A stretch of 64,000 nt of DNA, taken from positions 3,162,001-3,226,000 of the forward strand of contig CM034130.1 of NCBI GenBank assembly GCA_019914995.1, in the 5' to 3' direction. Both the position numbers and the translations under genes were made by a program. Shown here in pieces: positions 46,995 through 58,481 of the stretch. The notes beneath the pieces were generated by a model. The model did not search any database and had not been told where the DNA came from. It was given only the letters and a program-made list of their open reading frames with translations. The stretch's first letter is position 1; every line of letters begins with the position of its first letter. The stretch comes from Acanthochlamys bracteata. Taxonomy: Eukaryota; Streptophyta; Magnoliopsida; Pandanales; Velloziaceae.

Positions 46995-47552
46995 TTACCT
47001 TTGAAGAAGTTGTGCTCCTGTACGAAAATACTTCACAAGAAAGAAATGTGATAAGAATTCAACGGAAACATTATTGGTGAGGCAAAATTGAGAAATAGAA
47101 ATTAAATTCCTTTTCATGCTTGGCACATAAAGAACATTATTAAGTGCAAAATTATGAGTAGAGTAAGGTAGAAAAGTGGAACCAATGTGGGTGATTAATA
47201 AACTCGTGCCATCTCCAATCATAATATCGTCGGAACTATTGTAGGGAGAGCGAAATGAGAGATTGTTAAGATCGCCGGTAACATGATGGGAGTCACCACT
47301 ATTAAGTAGCCAAAAGGGAATTTCTGTGCCGGTATTAGCTGCAAAGTTAGCTTGTGCTGCCATGATGTAAGATTTGTTCCGAATTCGCGGTTGGTTGGCA
47401 CTTGGCTGGTTGATCGGCACTAGACGAAAGGATTGACACCTTTTAGCTGAATGTCCTTTAGTGCCACAGATTTGACAACGACCAAGATATGATCTTTGTG
47501 AAGGACAATCACTATTAGATGTTGGCGTGCAGGAGCCGGTGGTGAAAGACAT
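46995..47552 (-). pseudogene. Copia nucleocapsid zinc knuckle and protease fragment
   Basis: Contains the CX2CX4HX4C knuckle 'CQICGTKGHSAKRC', then the protease segment 'WLLNSGDSHHVTGD'. In Copia proteases the active site reads DSGA; here the catalytic Asp is Asn and the Ala is Asp, so the enzyme would be dead. It continues into 'VLYVPSMKRNLISISQ'. Confidence 0.85.
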
Positions 47553-47717
47553 AGTGGGACGAAAAGAGCCTGTGTGATCAGAGTTGAAAGAGGGACGACG
47601 ACCTAAATTTCTGTGTGCTGGATTAGCAGTCGATGGTATTGGTTGAGCCTTGGATGTTACATTGCGATGAGTGGCTTCAAGAGTGATGGGTTTTTCATAT
47701 AGTTCTTCAAGTGAGAT

Positions 47718-48049
47718 TCAAGTCTCGCGAGCTTGGAGAGTAACAACAAAATCATGAAATTCATCGTTAAGACAATCTAAGATTTTCTCAAGTAGGTCTT
47801 CGGCATCCATAGGGGTACCAAGTAGTGCAAGTTCATCGATATACCTTATAATCCTCCATAAATATTCAGTAACACTTTGAGAACACTTTTGAGGATTTTT
47901 GAGATAACTTCGAATTGTATACGGCGACCGCGTGTTGGCTTGGTATAGGTGTTGGTAAGAATATGCCAAGCGTCTCTAAAGGTAGTGGCACCAGCAATAA
48001 ATTGAATAATATTTGGAGAGATAAATCCAATGAATGCATTGAGGATCAA
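47718..48049 (-). pseudogene. Copia gag fragment
   Basis: Two overlapping frames carry gag sequence ('AGATTFRDAWHILTNTYTKP', then 'SVTEYLWRIIRYIDELALLG', 'DLLEKILDCLNDEF'). They are separated by a frameshift near 47900. Confidence 0.8.
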
Positions 48050-48602
48050 CTGATCTTAACGTTTCCAGTGAGTATAAGCTGGATTGGTAATTACTAAACT
48101 ATCTGTAGTAATAGTGGGTGGTTGACACGGTTTAGATCCATCAATGAAGCCGAAGAGATCAAAATCAATTAGAAGAGTGTTGAATTGGAATTTCCAGGAG
48201 AGTTAGTTTGTATCATTGAGTTTTAATAGATCTTGAGCGGCAACATTGATGGCAATCAATTGTTGATTAGAGTCTTGAGTGATGATAGAAGAAATACTAG
48301 ATGATGTAGAGATATTGGCCATTGAGAGTATTTGAAACTACTGAGCTAAGGAAAAAGAAAAAAAAAAGTAAGAGAAGATAAAGCTCGTTAGAACAATAGT
48401 GGATCTGATACCATGTAGAGAATTATACTCAATAATTTATTTTTCTTTATTGATATGAGCACATATATATAAACTCAAAGTTTTTAAAAGTTAAATATTA
48501 CTAAAATTAAATCTTTCTAAAATCAATCCGAATCAAATCTTTTTAGAATAAAATAAAATCTAATATTTTTAAATAAAATCTTCAAATATCTTTATCATTA
48601 TG

Positions 48603-49276
48603 CTCTGCATTTCACTTATCATACTTCATGACTAAGGGTTCTTATTAATGGTAATGTTAGTTAACTTAAGAAAAACTTATTATGAACCGCAATTTCCACT
48701 TATATATATGAACCATATGGACAATGCTATCATAGCAAAATCTAACTACAGCCACGTTCTATTAACAACTACAATCTCCTGAATCAACAAAAACTGGCAC
48801 AAAAAATTTAACGCAGTGGTAGATTTATCACAGCCAAACATATGAACTGGGAGCTGGGTCAAAATTTGATGTGGTCGGCAATTTGGTCATCATATTGAGA
48901 GTGGATTGCAAGTAAAAGATGTTGCAAAACAGTCAAACATTTACTAGCTAAAACCTATATACGTTGACAAAATCAGGAGAAGACTTGGATTAATAAATTC
49001 TATAAACCTCGTAGCGAATTCTATGAACTGTAAAGCACTGAATTTGTATTTAGCTAAAAATTATTTATCGACTTGTAGGATTGGAGGCGATGTTAAATAT
49101 TGACTATTGAATAATATAATTTTTCAAAAAGGTTTCAAATGATACTATAGAAATTAAATTAGTAAGACCAAGAAAAGAGATGACACATGTATAATTTGAT
49201 CTAAGGAAGGAAATCAATGTCTGAAGGAAGGAGATCTTTGGCAAAGTGTTTGATTAGATAAGTTTGTAGCATGGAT
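48603..49276. other. Intergenic, nothing recognised
   Basis: No exon-like or repeat structure seen between the Copia element and the TRIM. Confidence 0.45.
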
Positions 49277-49802
49277 TGTTAAAGAATAATTTAGTCCCAC
49301 ATTACTTATCAATGGTCTTGAGATGATATTTATAAAGACTTGGGTCCACTCTTCTCATTGCCAATTGGTTTTGAGAAAAATCATAAGTTCGTCACATGGT
49401 ATCAGAAAGGGTTGGACCGAATCGAAATATGTGGGCTAAATCTAACTTATTATTTATATCTATTCAGGCTTTACTAGTTTAGTTTATTGTAGGGCAAAAA
49501 TAGCTTGATTCATTTAAATACAGATAGCTCGTTTCATTGAAAGGACAATTGTCCGCTACACTTTAGGGCAAATAGCCTATTTTATTTTAGGGCAGGTCGT
49601 CCGCTTCATCCAATTCATTATATGGCACGTAGCTCATATCAAATTTAATTTATATAAAAAAAAAGCTCTGCTGGATGGCAGGTGTTAAAAAATGATTTAG
49701 TCCCATATTGCTTATCAATAGTCTTGAGATGATATTCATAAAGACTTGGACTCACTTTTCTCATTGTCAATTGCTTTTAAAAAAAATCCTAAATTCGTCA
49801 CA
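49277..49802 (+). mobile_element. TRIM (miniature LTR retrotransposon)
   Basis: Two 120-bp LTRs, 49277-49396 and 49683-49802, begin 'tgttaaa' and end 'ttcgtcaca' and share 'gatttagtccca', 'ggtcttgagatgatatt' and 'ataaagacttgg' with few differences. The primer site TGGTATCAGA starts at 49397, directly after LTR 1. A short purine block 'ggatggcagg' precedes LTR 2. The internal 286 bp have no coding capacity. No clear target duplication. It abuts the aldo-keto reductase pseudogene. Confidence 0.9.
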
Positions 49803-49839
49803 ATATTTGAAGCGTATCAGTTCAATAATGTGTGAATCA

Positions 49840-50110
49840 TCAATGGCATTAGCTGATTACAAGAACAAAGTGGAAGTTGGCAAGAGGCGTTTGAGTCCGT
49901 GTTAGTAAAGTGAGAATAACTTTTCATCACCACAAAAGTTTGGCAACTTTAGTTAGTTTGTGCTATCAAGTATTGATGATTTTCCATTACCGCAATTAAA
50001 GAAATTCAATGAACTGGCTTTTGGTTTGATAATAGATTAGTAATTCTGATAATAGACATGTGTTGGAAGCTTGCCAAGACAGCTTGAAGAAACTTAAGCA
50101 CACTGGTAAG
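49840..50110 (+). pseudogene. Aldo-keto reductase pseudogene, 5' part
   Basis: Three blocks in order but in shifting frames match plant NADP-dependent sorbitol-/mannose-6-phosphate-reductase-like aldo-keto reductases: 'ADYKNKVEVGK' (49849-49884), 'LFITTKVWQ' (49920-49946) and 'VLEACQDSLKKLKHT' (50060-50104), the last followed by a donor-like G|GTAAG. The ADYKN block holds the catalytic-site Asp and Tyr of the family. Frame changes between blocks, and a TRIM immediately upstream, show it is dead. The next part lies beyond the gypsy element at 55923. Confidence 0.75.
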
Positions 50111-50206
50111 ATACTTGTACGACTTTTCAATTTTAGTCAACTTTATTTTTAATTCTGTGTTTTTTTTCTTTTTGTGTGTCAATGTGTGAATTATTCCTAT
50201 ATGAAG

Positions 50207-50724
50207 TGTCACACTATGGTTATTTTGACCCTTCTCCCTATCCAAAGTACCTTGGTAAAATACTTTTTATCTAGGTAAACTACTTTGTATATAAGCTAAG
50301 TCTATACTACGGTAGAATATTCTAGATATAAGATTGTTGGCATAATTCTAGGGTAGGCTAAGAGAATACTCTAAATTGGTGGAGACTTTTGTAAAGGATA
50401 TTTTGTAAGAACTTTCTGAATCATGTATTCTCCACCGTCCGATCAAAATAATCTCCATCGTCCATTGAGGAAATAGAGAAGCTATAAATAGAGAGGGTGA
50501 GCCCTCATTTGGGGGCATCAAGCAAGAATTGTAATACAAGCATAGCTATATAAAGCTTTCTCTTCAAAGTTCTCTCTTGTAAGCTTTCAACTTTTCTATT
50601 AAGTCCTTTCTTGCCACAAAGTCTTTAGCTATCTTTGATAGCTCTTTTGAGTAAAGACTGATTTAGCACAAATGATCGTGACTAAGTGCCGCACAAGCCA
50701 AGGTAAAACTCTAGGCCCGTGACA
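50207..50724 (+). repeat. Gypsy 5' LTR
   Basis: TGTCAC...GTGACA, 518 bp. 'gctataaatagagagg' at about 50481 is the likely LTR TATA box, and the transcript would start shortly after. Confidence 0.93.
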
Positions 50725-50757
50725 AGTGGTATCAGAGCCAACGTTTGGCTTGGGAGA

Positions 50758-52046
50758 TGCCTAGTGGTAGTGACGTTACTACCTTCGAGGGACGGGAAAT
50801 GGAGAGGAGAGCTTCCGAAGGCACCAAGCAACGTAAGGAGAAGTCTAGGGATGTGATGTCGGATGTCACTGCCTGCCAAGGTGGAGCTAGCTATTCCCAA
50901 TAGAATGGACGAGTTCGAGGATATGAGCCAAAGCATTGAGAAGCTCAAAAGGGACAAGAAGAGCTTCGCGGGAAAATGCAAGGCGCCTTGAACACGGTGG
51001 CTGGCATTTGCTCAAACTAAGGTAAGGTCCTAAAAGACTCTCTCCTTGGTGATATTGATGCTCTTAGGACAGATGTTGCGGCCCTTAGGAAAGAGGTTGT
51101 AAGATTGGCTACCGAGTTGAGGGACGTCAAAGGAGATTGGGCCCTTTGCAAAATGGAGGTTACACAAGGGGGAGTTGCCGCCATGCCCTCAACATCAACT
51201 TCCACGAAAGTAGAAGTTTCTAAACCCAAGGTTTACAAGGGCGCAAGGAACGCAAAGGAAATTGAAAATTTCCTGTGGAGCTTGGAGCAACTATTCAGGA
51301 GCGCTAACATCAAAGGGAATACTGGTAAGATCGACCATGTTACCCTTTATCTCGAAGACACAGCTATGGTATGGTGGAGACGGAGGCATGGTGAAATTGA
51401 AAGAGGCGCTTGTACCATTGCCACATGGGATGAGTTCAAAAGGGAACTCAAGCGGCAGTTCTATCCGGAGAATACCGAAAATAAAGCCAGGGCCAAACTT
51501 CGGCGCCTAACACAAAAGGGCAGCATTATGGACTACGTCAAGAAATTTTCAGAATTGATCCTGGAGATCACCGACTTACCAGACAAGGAGGCCCTTTTTC
51601 ACCTTCATAGATGGATTACAAAATAGGCTAGGATGAAAATCCAACGAAGGGGACCCCAATATCTCAACTCTGTCATCGCTATAGCCGAGTCCCTAATCGA
51701 GTTCAAGAAGCCCGAGAAGAACAAGCCTCAAAAGAACTTTAAGGGCAAAGGTGGGGGAGACACCCACCACGTCAAGGAGGCGACATATGATCCAACAAAG
51801 TCCAAGGCAAGCTCTAGCAAAAGCCAAGGAAGCAATCGTAGCGGAAAGCCGACTTTGAAATGCTTCCTTTGTGATGGACCTCACATGGCAAGAGAATGTC
51901 CGAAGCGAAGCAAACTCTCGGCATTGATCGAGTCAAGTGAGGCACCACCACACGAGGAAACAAAGATGGCTCTTTGCAAATCCTCAATGCCGTCAAAACC
52001 AAAGTCGAGATACCGAAGCGCGAGGAGAAGGGGCGACTATACGTGA
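50758..52046 (+). pseudogene. Gypsy gag (interrupted)
   Basis: A start at 50758 (MPSGSDVTTFEGREM) runs to a shift/stop near 50901. Gag resumes at about 51069-51626 ('KVYKGARNAKEIENFL', 'MVWWRRRHGE', 'FKRELKRQFYPEN'), stops at TAG 51624-51626, and continues in the same frame to the zinc knuckle 'CFLCDGPHMARECPK' (about 51870-51914). Confidence 0.85.
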
Positions 52047-55000
52047 TGACCAAAATCGGTGGACACGAGGTCCGCGCCTTGGTGGACACGGGGGCTACCT
52101 ACAACTTTCTCGAGGAGAAAGAGGCTAAAAAGCTCAGTATCCGGTATGAGAAGGGGCAAGGATGGCTTAAGACGGTCAACTCTGAGCCCAAATCAGTTTT
52201 GAGTGTTGCTCATGGAGTGAAGGCTTGCCTAGGTGAATGGTGTGGCCTTGTGGACTTTTCCATTGTGCCTATGGACGATTATCTTATAATTCTTTGTATG
52301 GAGTTTATAGATCGTGTAAAGACTGTACCTATTCCCTTTGCCAACACTATGTGTATTTTGGATGAAGGGAATACTTGTATGGTACCTTTATCGCGAGAAA
52401 TAAGCTTCCAAACCAAAAACATTTCTGCCATGCAACTTTGGAAGGGCGTCAAGAAGGCCCAACCTACTTTTTTGGCCGCACTTAAGGAGGAAGGGCCGAC
52501 CCACTCGATCGAGCTGCCAGGGAAAATCAAGGAGGTCGTTGAAGAGTTCAAGGATGTTATGCCGCCGAAATTGCCAAAAAAATCGCCACCAAAAAGAGAG
52601 GTGGATGACCACATCGAGTTGGAACCTAGCACAAAGCCCCATGCTGCGGTACCTTATCGGATGGCTCCGCCGGAACTAGAAGAGTTGAGACGGCAACTAA
52701 AGGAATTGTTGGATGCGGATACATCCAGCCGTCAAAGGCTCCTTATGGTGCACCCGTGCTATTCCAGAAGAAGCACGATGGGTCTCTCCGATTATGTGTA
52801 GATTATCGGACGCTCAATAAAATCACAGTCAAGAACAAGTATCCAATCCCATTGATAGCGGACCTATTTGACCAATTGGGAGAAGCACGTTGGTTCTCAA
52901 AGCTAGACTTGAGATTGAGCTACTATCAAGTAAGGATTGCCGAAGGAGATGAGCCTAAAACAGCATGTGTCACTAGGTATGGCTCATTAGAATTTTTTGT
53001 CATGCCCTTTGGATTAACAAATGCCCCGGCCACATTTTGCACACTTATGAACAAAGTCTTCCAAAGATTCTTGGATCGATTTGTCGTAGTATATTTGGAC
53101 GACATTGTAGTGTATAGTAAGACACTATAAGAACATGTCCAACACCTACGCCAAGTCTTCCAAGGCCTAAGAGAGAATGAGTTATATGTGAAGAAAGAAA
53201 AGTGTGCTTTTGCTCAACAGGAAGTCGCATTCTTGGGGCATATCATTGGTAAAGGAATGCTTCGCATGGACAAGACCAAAGTAAAGGCAATCCAGGATTG
53301 GGAACCGCCAAATAAGGTACCTTAGTTGAGATTCTTCTTGGGTTTAGTCAACTATTATAGGCGATTCATCAGGAGTTACTCCTCCATAGCAGCCCCATTA
53401 ACCGATCTTCTCAAAAAGAACCGCACGTGGGATTGGAATACCAAGTGCCAAGAAGCATTCGAAGCACTAAAGAAAGCTGTGATGGAAGAACCCGTGTTGA
53501 CCCTCCCGGATCACACAAAGAGTTATGAGGTATACACAGATGCTTCTGATTTTGCAATCGGTTGTGTGTTGATGCAGGATGGTCATCCTATTGCCTATGA
53601 GAGCCAAAAACTCAACGACGCTGAGCGTCGCTACACGGTCCAAGAAAAAGAGATGACTGCAGTGGTGCATTGTTTGAGGACTTGGAGACATTACTTGTTG
53701 GGCTCCAAGTTTATTGTCAAGAGGGATAACGTGGCAATCATCTACTTCCTCAACCAAAAGAAGCTATCCCCCAAGCAAGCGAGGTGGCAAGAATTTTTGG
53801 CAGAGTTCGACTTCACCATGGAATGTAAACTTGGAAATGCCAACTTGTTAGCCGACACATTAAGCAGGAAAGCCGAACTAGCTGCCATTATCCAACCACT
53901 ATTTTCTTTGGGAGAGCGCATTAAGGAAGGGATAGAGCACGACCCACAAGCCAAGCAACTAAGAGAACTTGCAAGTTAAGGCAAGACCCGTAAGTTTTGG
54001 CTAGATGACGACGTGCTCACTACCAAAGGAGGACGTTTATACATTCCAAGATGGGGAGGCTTGAGGAAGGAGATCATCAAGGAATACCACGACTCCAAAT
54101 GGGTAGGACACCCAGGTATGCATCGAACGATAGCCCTTGTAGAAGATGCATACTATTGGCCACAGATGAAGGACGATATTGAGCTCTATGTGAAGACTTG
54201 TCTTGTATGCCAACAAGACAAGATAGACCAACGCCGTCCAGCAGGTCTATTGGAACCTTTGCCCATTCCCGAGAGACCATGGGAAAGCGTCTCTATGGAC
54301 TTCATTATGGGATTGCCAAAATCCGAGGGATATGGCAATATTATGGTTGTGGTAGATCGCTTCAGCAAATATGGAGTATTTATCTCCATACCAACCAAGT
54401 TCGATGCTGAAGATGCGGCGCGAGTATTCTTTCGGCATGTGATAAAATATTGGAGAATTCCACAAACCATTATAAGCGATCGCGACACCCGATTCACCGG
54501 GAGATTTTGGACGGAGTTATTCAAGATATTGGGGTCCGAGCTCAACTTCTCCACTAGCTTCCACCCACAAACCGATGGCCAAACCGAAAGGGTCAATGCC
54601 TTGTTGGAGGTATATTTGAGGCATTACGTAAGTGCCAACCGACGAGATTGGATAAGATTGCTAGATATCGCCCAATTCTCGTATAACTTACGAAAAAGCG
54701 AGTCAACTGGGACGAGTCCATTTAAGCTGGTACAAGGACAACAACCAATGACTCCACACACCATTGCCACCGGATACAAGGGGAAGAGTCCATCAGCATA
54801 CAAGTTTGCCAAAGGCTGGCAAAATGAGGCAGAACTTGCTCGTTCCTACTTGGTAAAGGCGACAAAGAAGATGAAGAAATGGACGGACCACAAACGAAGG
54901 CACCAAGAATTCAACGTAGGAGACTTAGTCATGGTAAAGCTCCTTCCCCATCAAGCCCGTAAATTTCATCATCTACAAAAGTTACATAGAGGTCTCATAC

Positions 55001-55377
55001 GGAGATATGAAGAACCCTTCCCCATTGAGAAGAGGATCGGCAAGATGGCTTACCGGGTAAGGTTACCTTCACATTTAGAAATTCATCCGGTATTTTACGT
55101 TAGCCTCTTGAAGCCATACCATGCCGATAAAGAGGATCCAACTAGAAGTGAATCCTCAAGAGCTCCCACCTCTATCGCCACTTCACAAGAACGAGATGTG
55201 GAGAAAATTTTGGCCAATCGAGTTATTCCACGGCGTGGTTCCCATCCAAGCTACACGGAATATTTGGTTAGATGGAAGGGACAACCGGATAGTGAAGCAA
55301 GTTGGGAGCATGAACTCAACTTATGGCAATTTCAACCAAAGATACAAGAATTCTGCCAAAGCATCTCGCCGCGCTGA
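51974..55377 (+). pseudogene. Gypsy pol: protease, RT, RNase H, integrase, chromodomain (interrupted)
   Basis: The protease has 'ALVDTGATYNF' (about 52076). After a frame change near 52730 comes RT ('[20 protein letters not shown]', catalytic YLDD at about 53092-53103), then RNase H ('[15 protein letters not shown]'). Integrase follows with its HHCC finger ('HPGMHRTIA', 'CLVCQQDK') and DDE core ('VSMDFIMGLP', 'ISDRDTRF', 'HPQTDGQTERVN'). A C-terminal chromodomain ends at 55374 ('YLVRWKGQPDSEASWE'). From 52756 to 55377 one frame is broken only by stops at 53128, 53323 and 53977. The 454-codon integrase-chromodomain section is intact. Confidence 0.92.
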
Positions 55378-55404
55378 GGACATCACGGAATAGGTGGGGG
55401 AGAA

Positions 55405-55922
55405 TGTCACGCTATGGTTATTTGACATTCTCCCCATCCAAAGTATCTTGGTAAAATACTTTTTATTTAGGTAAACTACTTTGTATATAAGCTAAGTTTA
55501 GAGTATGGTAGAGTACTCTAGATATAAGATAGTTGGCATAAATCTAGGGTAGGCTAAGAGAATACTCTAGATTGGTGGAGACTTTTGTAAAGGATATTTT
55601 ATAAGAACTTTCTGAATCATGTATTCTCCATCGTCCGATCAAAATAATCTCCACCGTCCATTGAGGAGGTGGAGAAGCTATAAATAGAGAGGGTGAGCCC
55701 TTATTTAGGGGGCATTAAGCAAGAGTTGTAATACAAGCATAGCTATATAAAGCTTTCTCTTCAAAGTTCTATTTTGCAAGCTTTCATCTCTTCTCTTAAG
55801 TCTCTTCTTGCCACAAAGTCTTTAGCTATTTTTGATAGCTCTTTTGGATAAAGACTGACTTAGCCACAAAAGATGGTGACTAAGTGCTGCACGAGCCAAG
55901 GTAAAACTCTAGACCCGTGACA
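55405..55922 (+). repeat. Gypsy 3' LTR
   Basis: 518 bp, mate of the 5' LTR. It differs by scattered substitutions and compensating 1-bp indels, and the same TATA motif is present at about 55678. Confidence 0.93.
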
Positions 55923-56058
55923 GAAGGGACTGGAACAACTGCTAGCACACTTGATGAGAGTGGGGTGCTAGAGAAGATACGACTATATCATTGGAGACTA
56001 CCTGGCATGCCATGGAAGACCTTGTTTCCAAGAGGTTGGTTCGCAGCATTGGGATCAG
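55923..56058 (+). pseudogene. Aldo-keto reductase pseudogene, continuation after the gypsy insertion
   Basis: 'GTGTTASTLDESGVLE' (from about 55927) and, after a 1-2 nt frame change, 'DTTISLETTWHAMEDLV' and 'LVRSIGI' match the next exon of the same aldo-keto reductase family and end at a donor-like ATCAG|GTGATG. The GAAG repeat at its start is the gypsy target duplication. No later exons were found up to 58480. Confidence 0.8.
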
Positions 56059-58481
56059 GTGATGCTTGCCACTTCCACCATAGAATTATAGGTTAAATGC
56101 TTAATTAGTTTGCCTGATGCATATATGTTCATAAAGTCTAAACTTTTAATGTAGCATATTCTGATTTGGTAGCCTGTGTTTCTACCCTATGAAATTTGAG
56201 AATATTATCTCATATAGTACAGAGCAGCGCAATGGAATTTTTTTTTCCCCTGTTGCCATTGTCTTACTTAAGTCTTCGTGTATTAGTACGTGTGCGCATC
56301 AGCTGTGCTCATTTCTTACGGGATACATCTTAAATTTTAGTCATGGAAAAGCTTGCTCCTATTTGATATGTTACTGTGCTCCAATTCTTAAGCTTCATTG
56401 TGTTTTTTATCAACTTCCTGTTTCTCAAGTTACTTAACTTTATGCTTATAAACATGAACCAAATCACTATTAATCTAAAGACGGCACCTTCAACCTTGCT
56501 TGCATGGAATTCGTTCGTTTTATTGGATCTGTTGCTGCACTTGAAAGTATTGGCTTAGTAATCTCAATTTGTGCACCTGGACTAAAAACTGTTCTTAAAC
56601 ATAAAAAATGCCCAGACATCCTTGGCTTGCGTTGATCCCGAAAACCTTACAGATACGGCATTATATGCCTTCTTAACGTTTTCGAGAAAAGGAACCTTGT
56701 TTTTCTTATTCAAATCTGGTCCCGACTGAATTCAGAATCTTCCCTTGTGTACAAATTCATTATTTGATGATGTTAGCTGTGTTGATTCCAAGTCCGACTA
56801 TCTTGTCACTTGGTGCTTTTAGCAACTTTGTGTTAAATGATGCAATCAATCATCAGCATGTTTCCCTGGAAAAACCTGCTGAAAAATGATAAGAATATAG
56901 AACATCAGCGCAGCACTTTTCTGCTGGTGTTTCTGTCCTTTGATTATTCTGGGCACCGTGAGACTTTCTTGTTTGTACTTTGTATTGTATTCTTTCACTG
57001 GATTTTGTGTGCTGCTGCTTAGTACGTCGTTGTGAAACTTGAAAATTTTAGGCTTATAAGTTTTATGTGCATTCTCAATGAGATATTGCAATGGCATTTA
57101 ACATTGTTTTTATATGTTCAAAGGAAGGTTATGAGAAAAAATTTGACTACCAGAAGTTTGCAACATCTTATTGAAAGAAACTTGCAACAAACTGTATAGA
57201 AATGCGAAAGTATTCTATTTCTAAGTCTGACTTTTAATTGGAGAAAGTTTTAGACTTTTCTGTAGTTTGGTGTCCACTTCGTAAAAACAGCATGTCAATG
57301 TTCGACCTTCTTGTGTCTCGTTTATGGTTATAACAAACAACATCAGTACAGAACCACATAAGTTAATATAGTGAATCATATAGTTCTTTAACTTCTATCC
57401 AGCTCTTGCTTCTCTACAGCATGGTTCATACTCTAAAGGAGTATAACTTCAGTGATCACATAAGTCCAGAGAATCACCAGTTTTGAGTGACAAGGCTTAA
57501 AGCATGAAATTGTTGACAGTTTGGCCGGAGTTGCTTCTTATTGCTCATCTTTTTCCATCTATTTCGACTCGCAAAGTATGGTGCCTAGTAAGAACACCTG
57601 GTGTCTGAATCTTTTTTTTTTTCTGATTAGAGGTTTTACCTGCTGTAATTCCACATCCTTTACAGTAGCAAATCTTCTGTTGCAGAGTTTTTCTTCAACT
57701 TGCAGTTGTTGACTAAACTGTTTAGGTATTTACTGATTATCAAAATACGTGAATTAACGATGAATAGACTAAGAACCTTGAATTGTATGGTATCCGTTGG
57801 GAGTTCAAGTTACGATGTTCTCTTATTAAATTGCCAATATGTTTCAAGCAAATTCTTCATTTATATCTTAATTAGCAGCTCTTCACGAACAAGCACCAAA
57901 TAAATGTTGCGCTTTTAAAGCTTTCGCAGTCGACCTTCACACTTCCCGTTTTCCTGTAGGTTCACTTGTCTACATTAGAATAAGGCATTGATCCACTCTT
58001 CTAACGTTTACAATGTTCATCCATAAAGAGTGCAATGTTTATATTAATCCGTGCTGATGAAAAATGCATGCAAAATGCAGTATGTTCTGCAGCTATTCTG
58101 GGACAGAGCACAACTACTTTGGGACAGTATACAAAATGCATGAAAAGTAGAGCGCTGTTGTAAAATGCAAACTAAACCTTGGAAGCACATAAGATAGGTC
58201 TCAACACTCATTTACTGTTGCAAATTGTATACTCAAATCCAACGGTCTTTTTGTTTAGATTACTTTACAAAATAATAACTTACCAAAATCTGCAACCACA
58301 TCTATCATAAGAGGTTCACATTTTATACATTCTGCTGGAGTAATTCCAGCAAATTGAAGGGAATATTGCAATGTCTATACATCTACTGTCTACATGATTT
58401 ACATAAGGTGCAGGTATACATATCTCAAAAGCATAACACAGGCAAACCCCCAAATTTGTAATGCAACTAACGAAGCAAAAT
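56059..58481. other. Intergenic, nothing definite
   Basis: About 2.4 kb with no exon that continues the aldo-keto reductase or any other recognised gene. The CGI-58-like 3' UTR should occupy about 58250-58481. Confidence 0.45.

Larger units (their letters stand above)
43949..48597 (-). mobile_element. Ty1/copia retrotransposon, structurally complete, coding region decayed
   Basis: The LTRs are 43949-44165 and 48414-48597 (about 217 and 184 bp; both read 'tgtagagaattata' at one end and '..ttatca' at the other). The element lies between perfect 5-bp duplications TTATG (43944-43948 and 48598-48602). Read on the minus strand, the primer site 'TGGTATCAGATCC' (about 48400-48413) follows the 5' LTR, and a polypurine 'gcgggggcatga' (about 44166) precedes the 3' LTR. 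The domain order gag, protease, integrase, RT, RNase H fits Copia. Internal indels explain the LTR length difference. No frame spans gag-pol, so it is non-autonomous. Confidence 0.93.
50207..55922 (+). mobile_element. Ty3/gypsy chromovirus retrotransposon with two 518-bp LTRs
   Basis: LTRs 50207-50724 and 55405-55922 are equal in length and similar by eye (about 90% or slightly more). Both start TGTCAC and end CCCGTGACA. The primer site TGGTATCAGAGCC begins at 50727, and a polypurine 'aggtgggggagaa' ends at 55404. GAAG occurs on both flanks (50203-50206 and 55923-55926) as a 4-bp target duplication. The order gag, protease, RT, RNase H, integrase, chromodomain fits a small plant chromovirus; the size (5.7 kb) suggests a Reina- or Galadriel-like clade (inference). 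Several stops and shifts make it non-autonomous as it stands. It is inserted in an aldo-keto reductase pseudogene. Confidence 0.95.

Noticed and set aside
49397..50745. Initiator-tRNA-like sequences
   Set aside because: The TGGTATCAGA matches at 49397 and 50727 are short retroelement primer-binding sites directly after LTRs. No cloverleaf surrounds them, and no tRNA gene was found in the window.
54037..54812. Several minus-strand frames of 60-136 codons
   Set aside because: They are shadows of the intact gypsy integrase frame on the plus strand.
55923..58480. Further exons of the aldo-keto reductase
   Set aside because: I looked for the expected later motifs and found only chance words near 58100; not enough to report.
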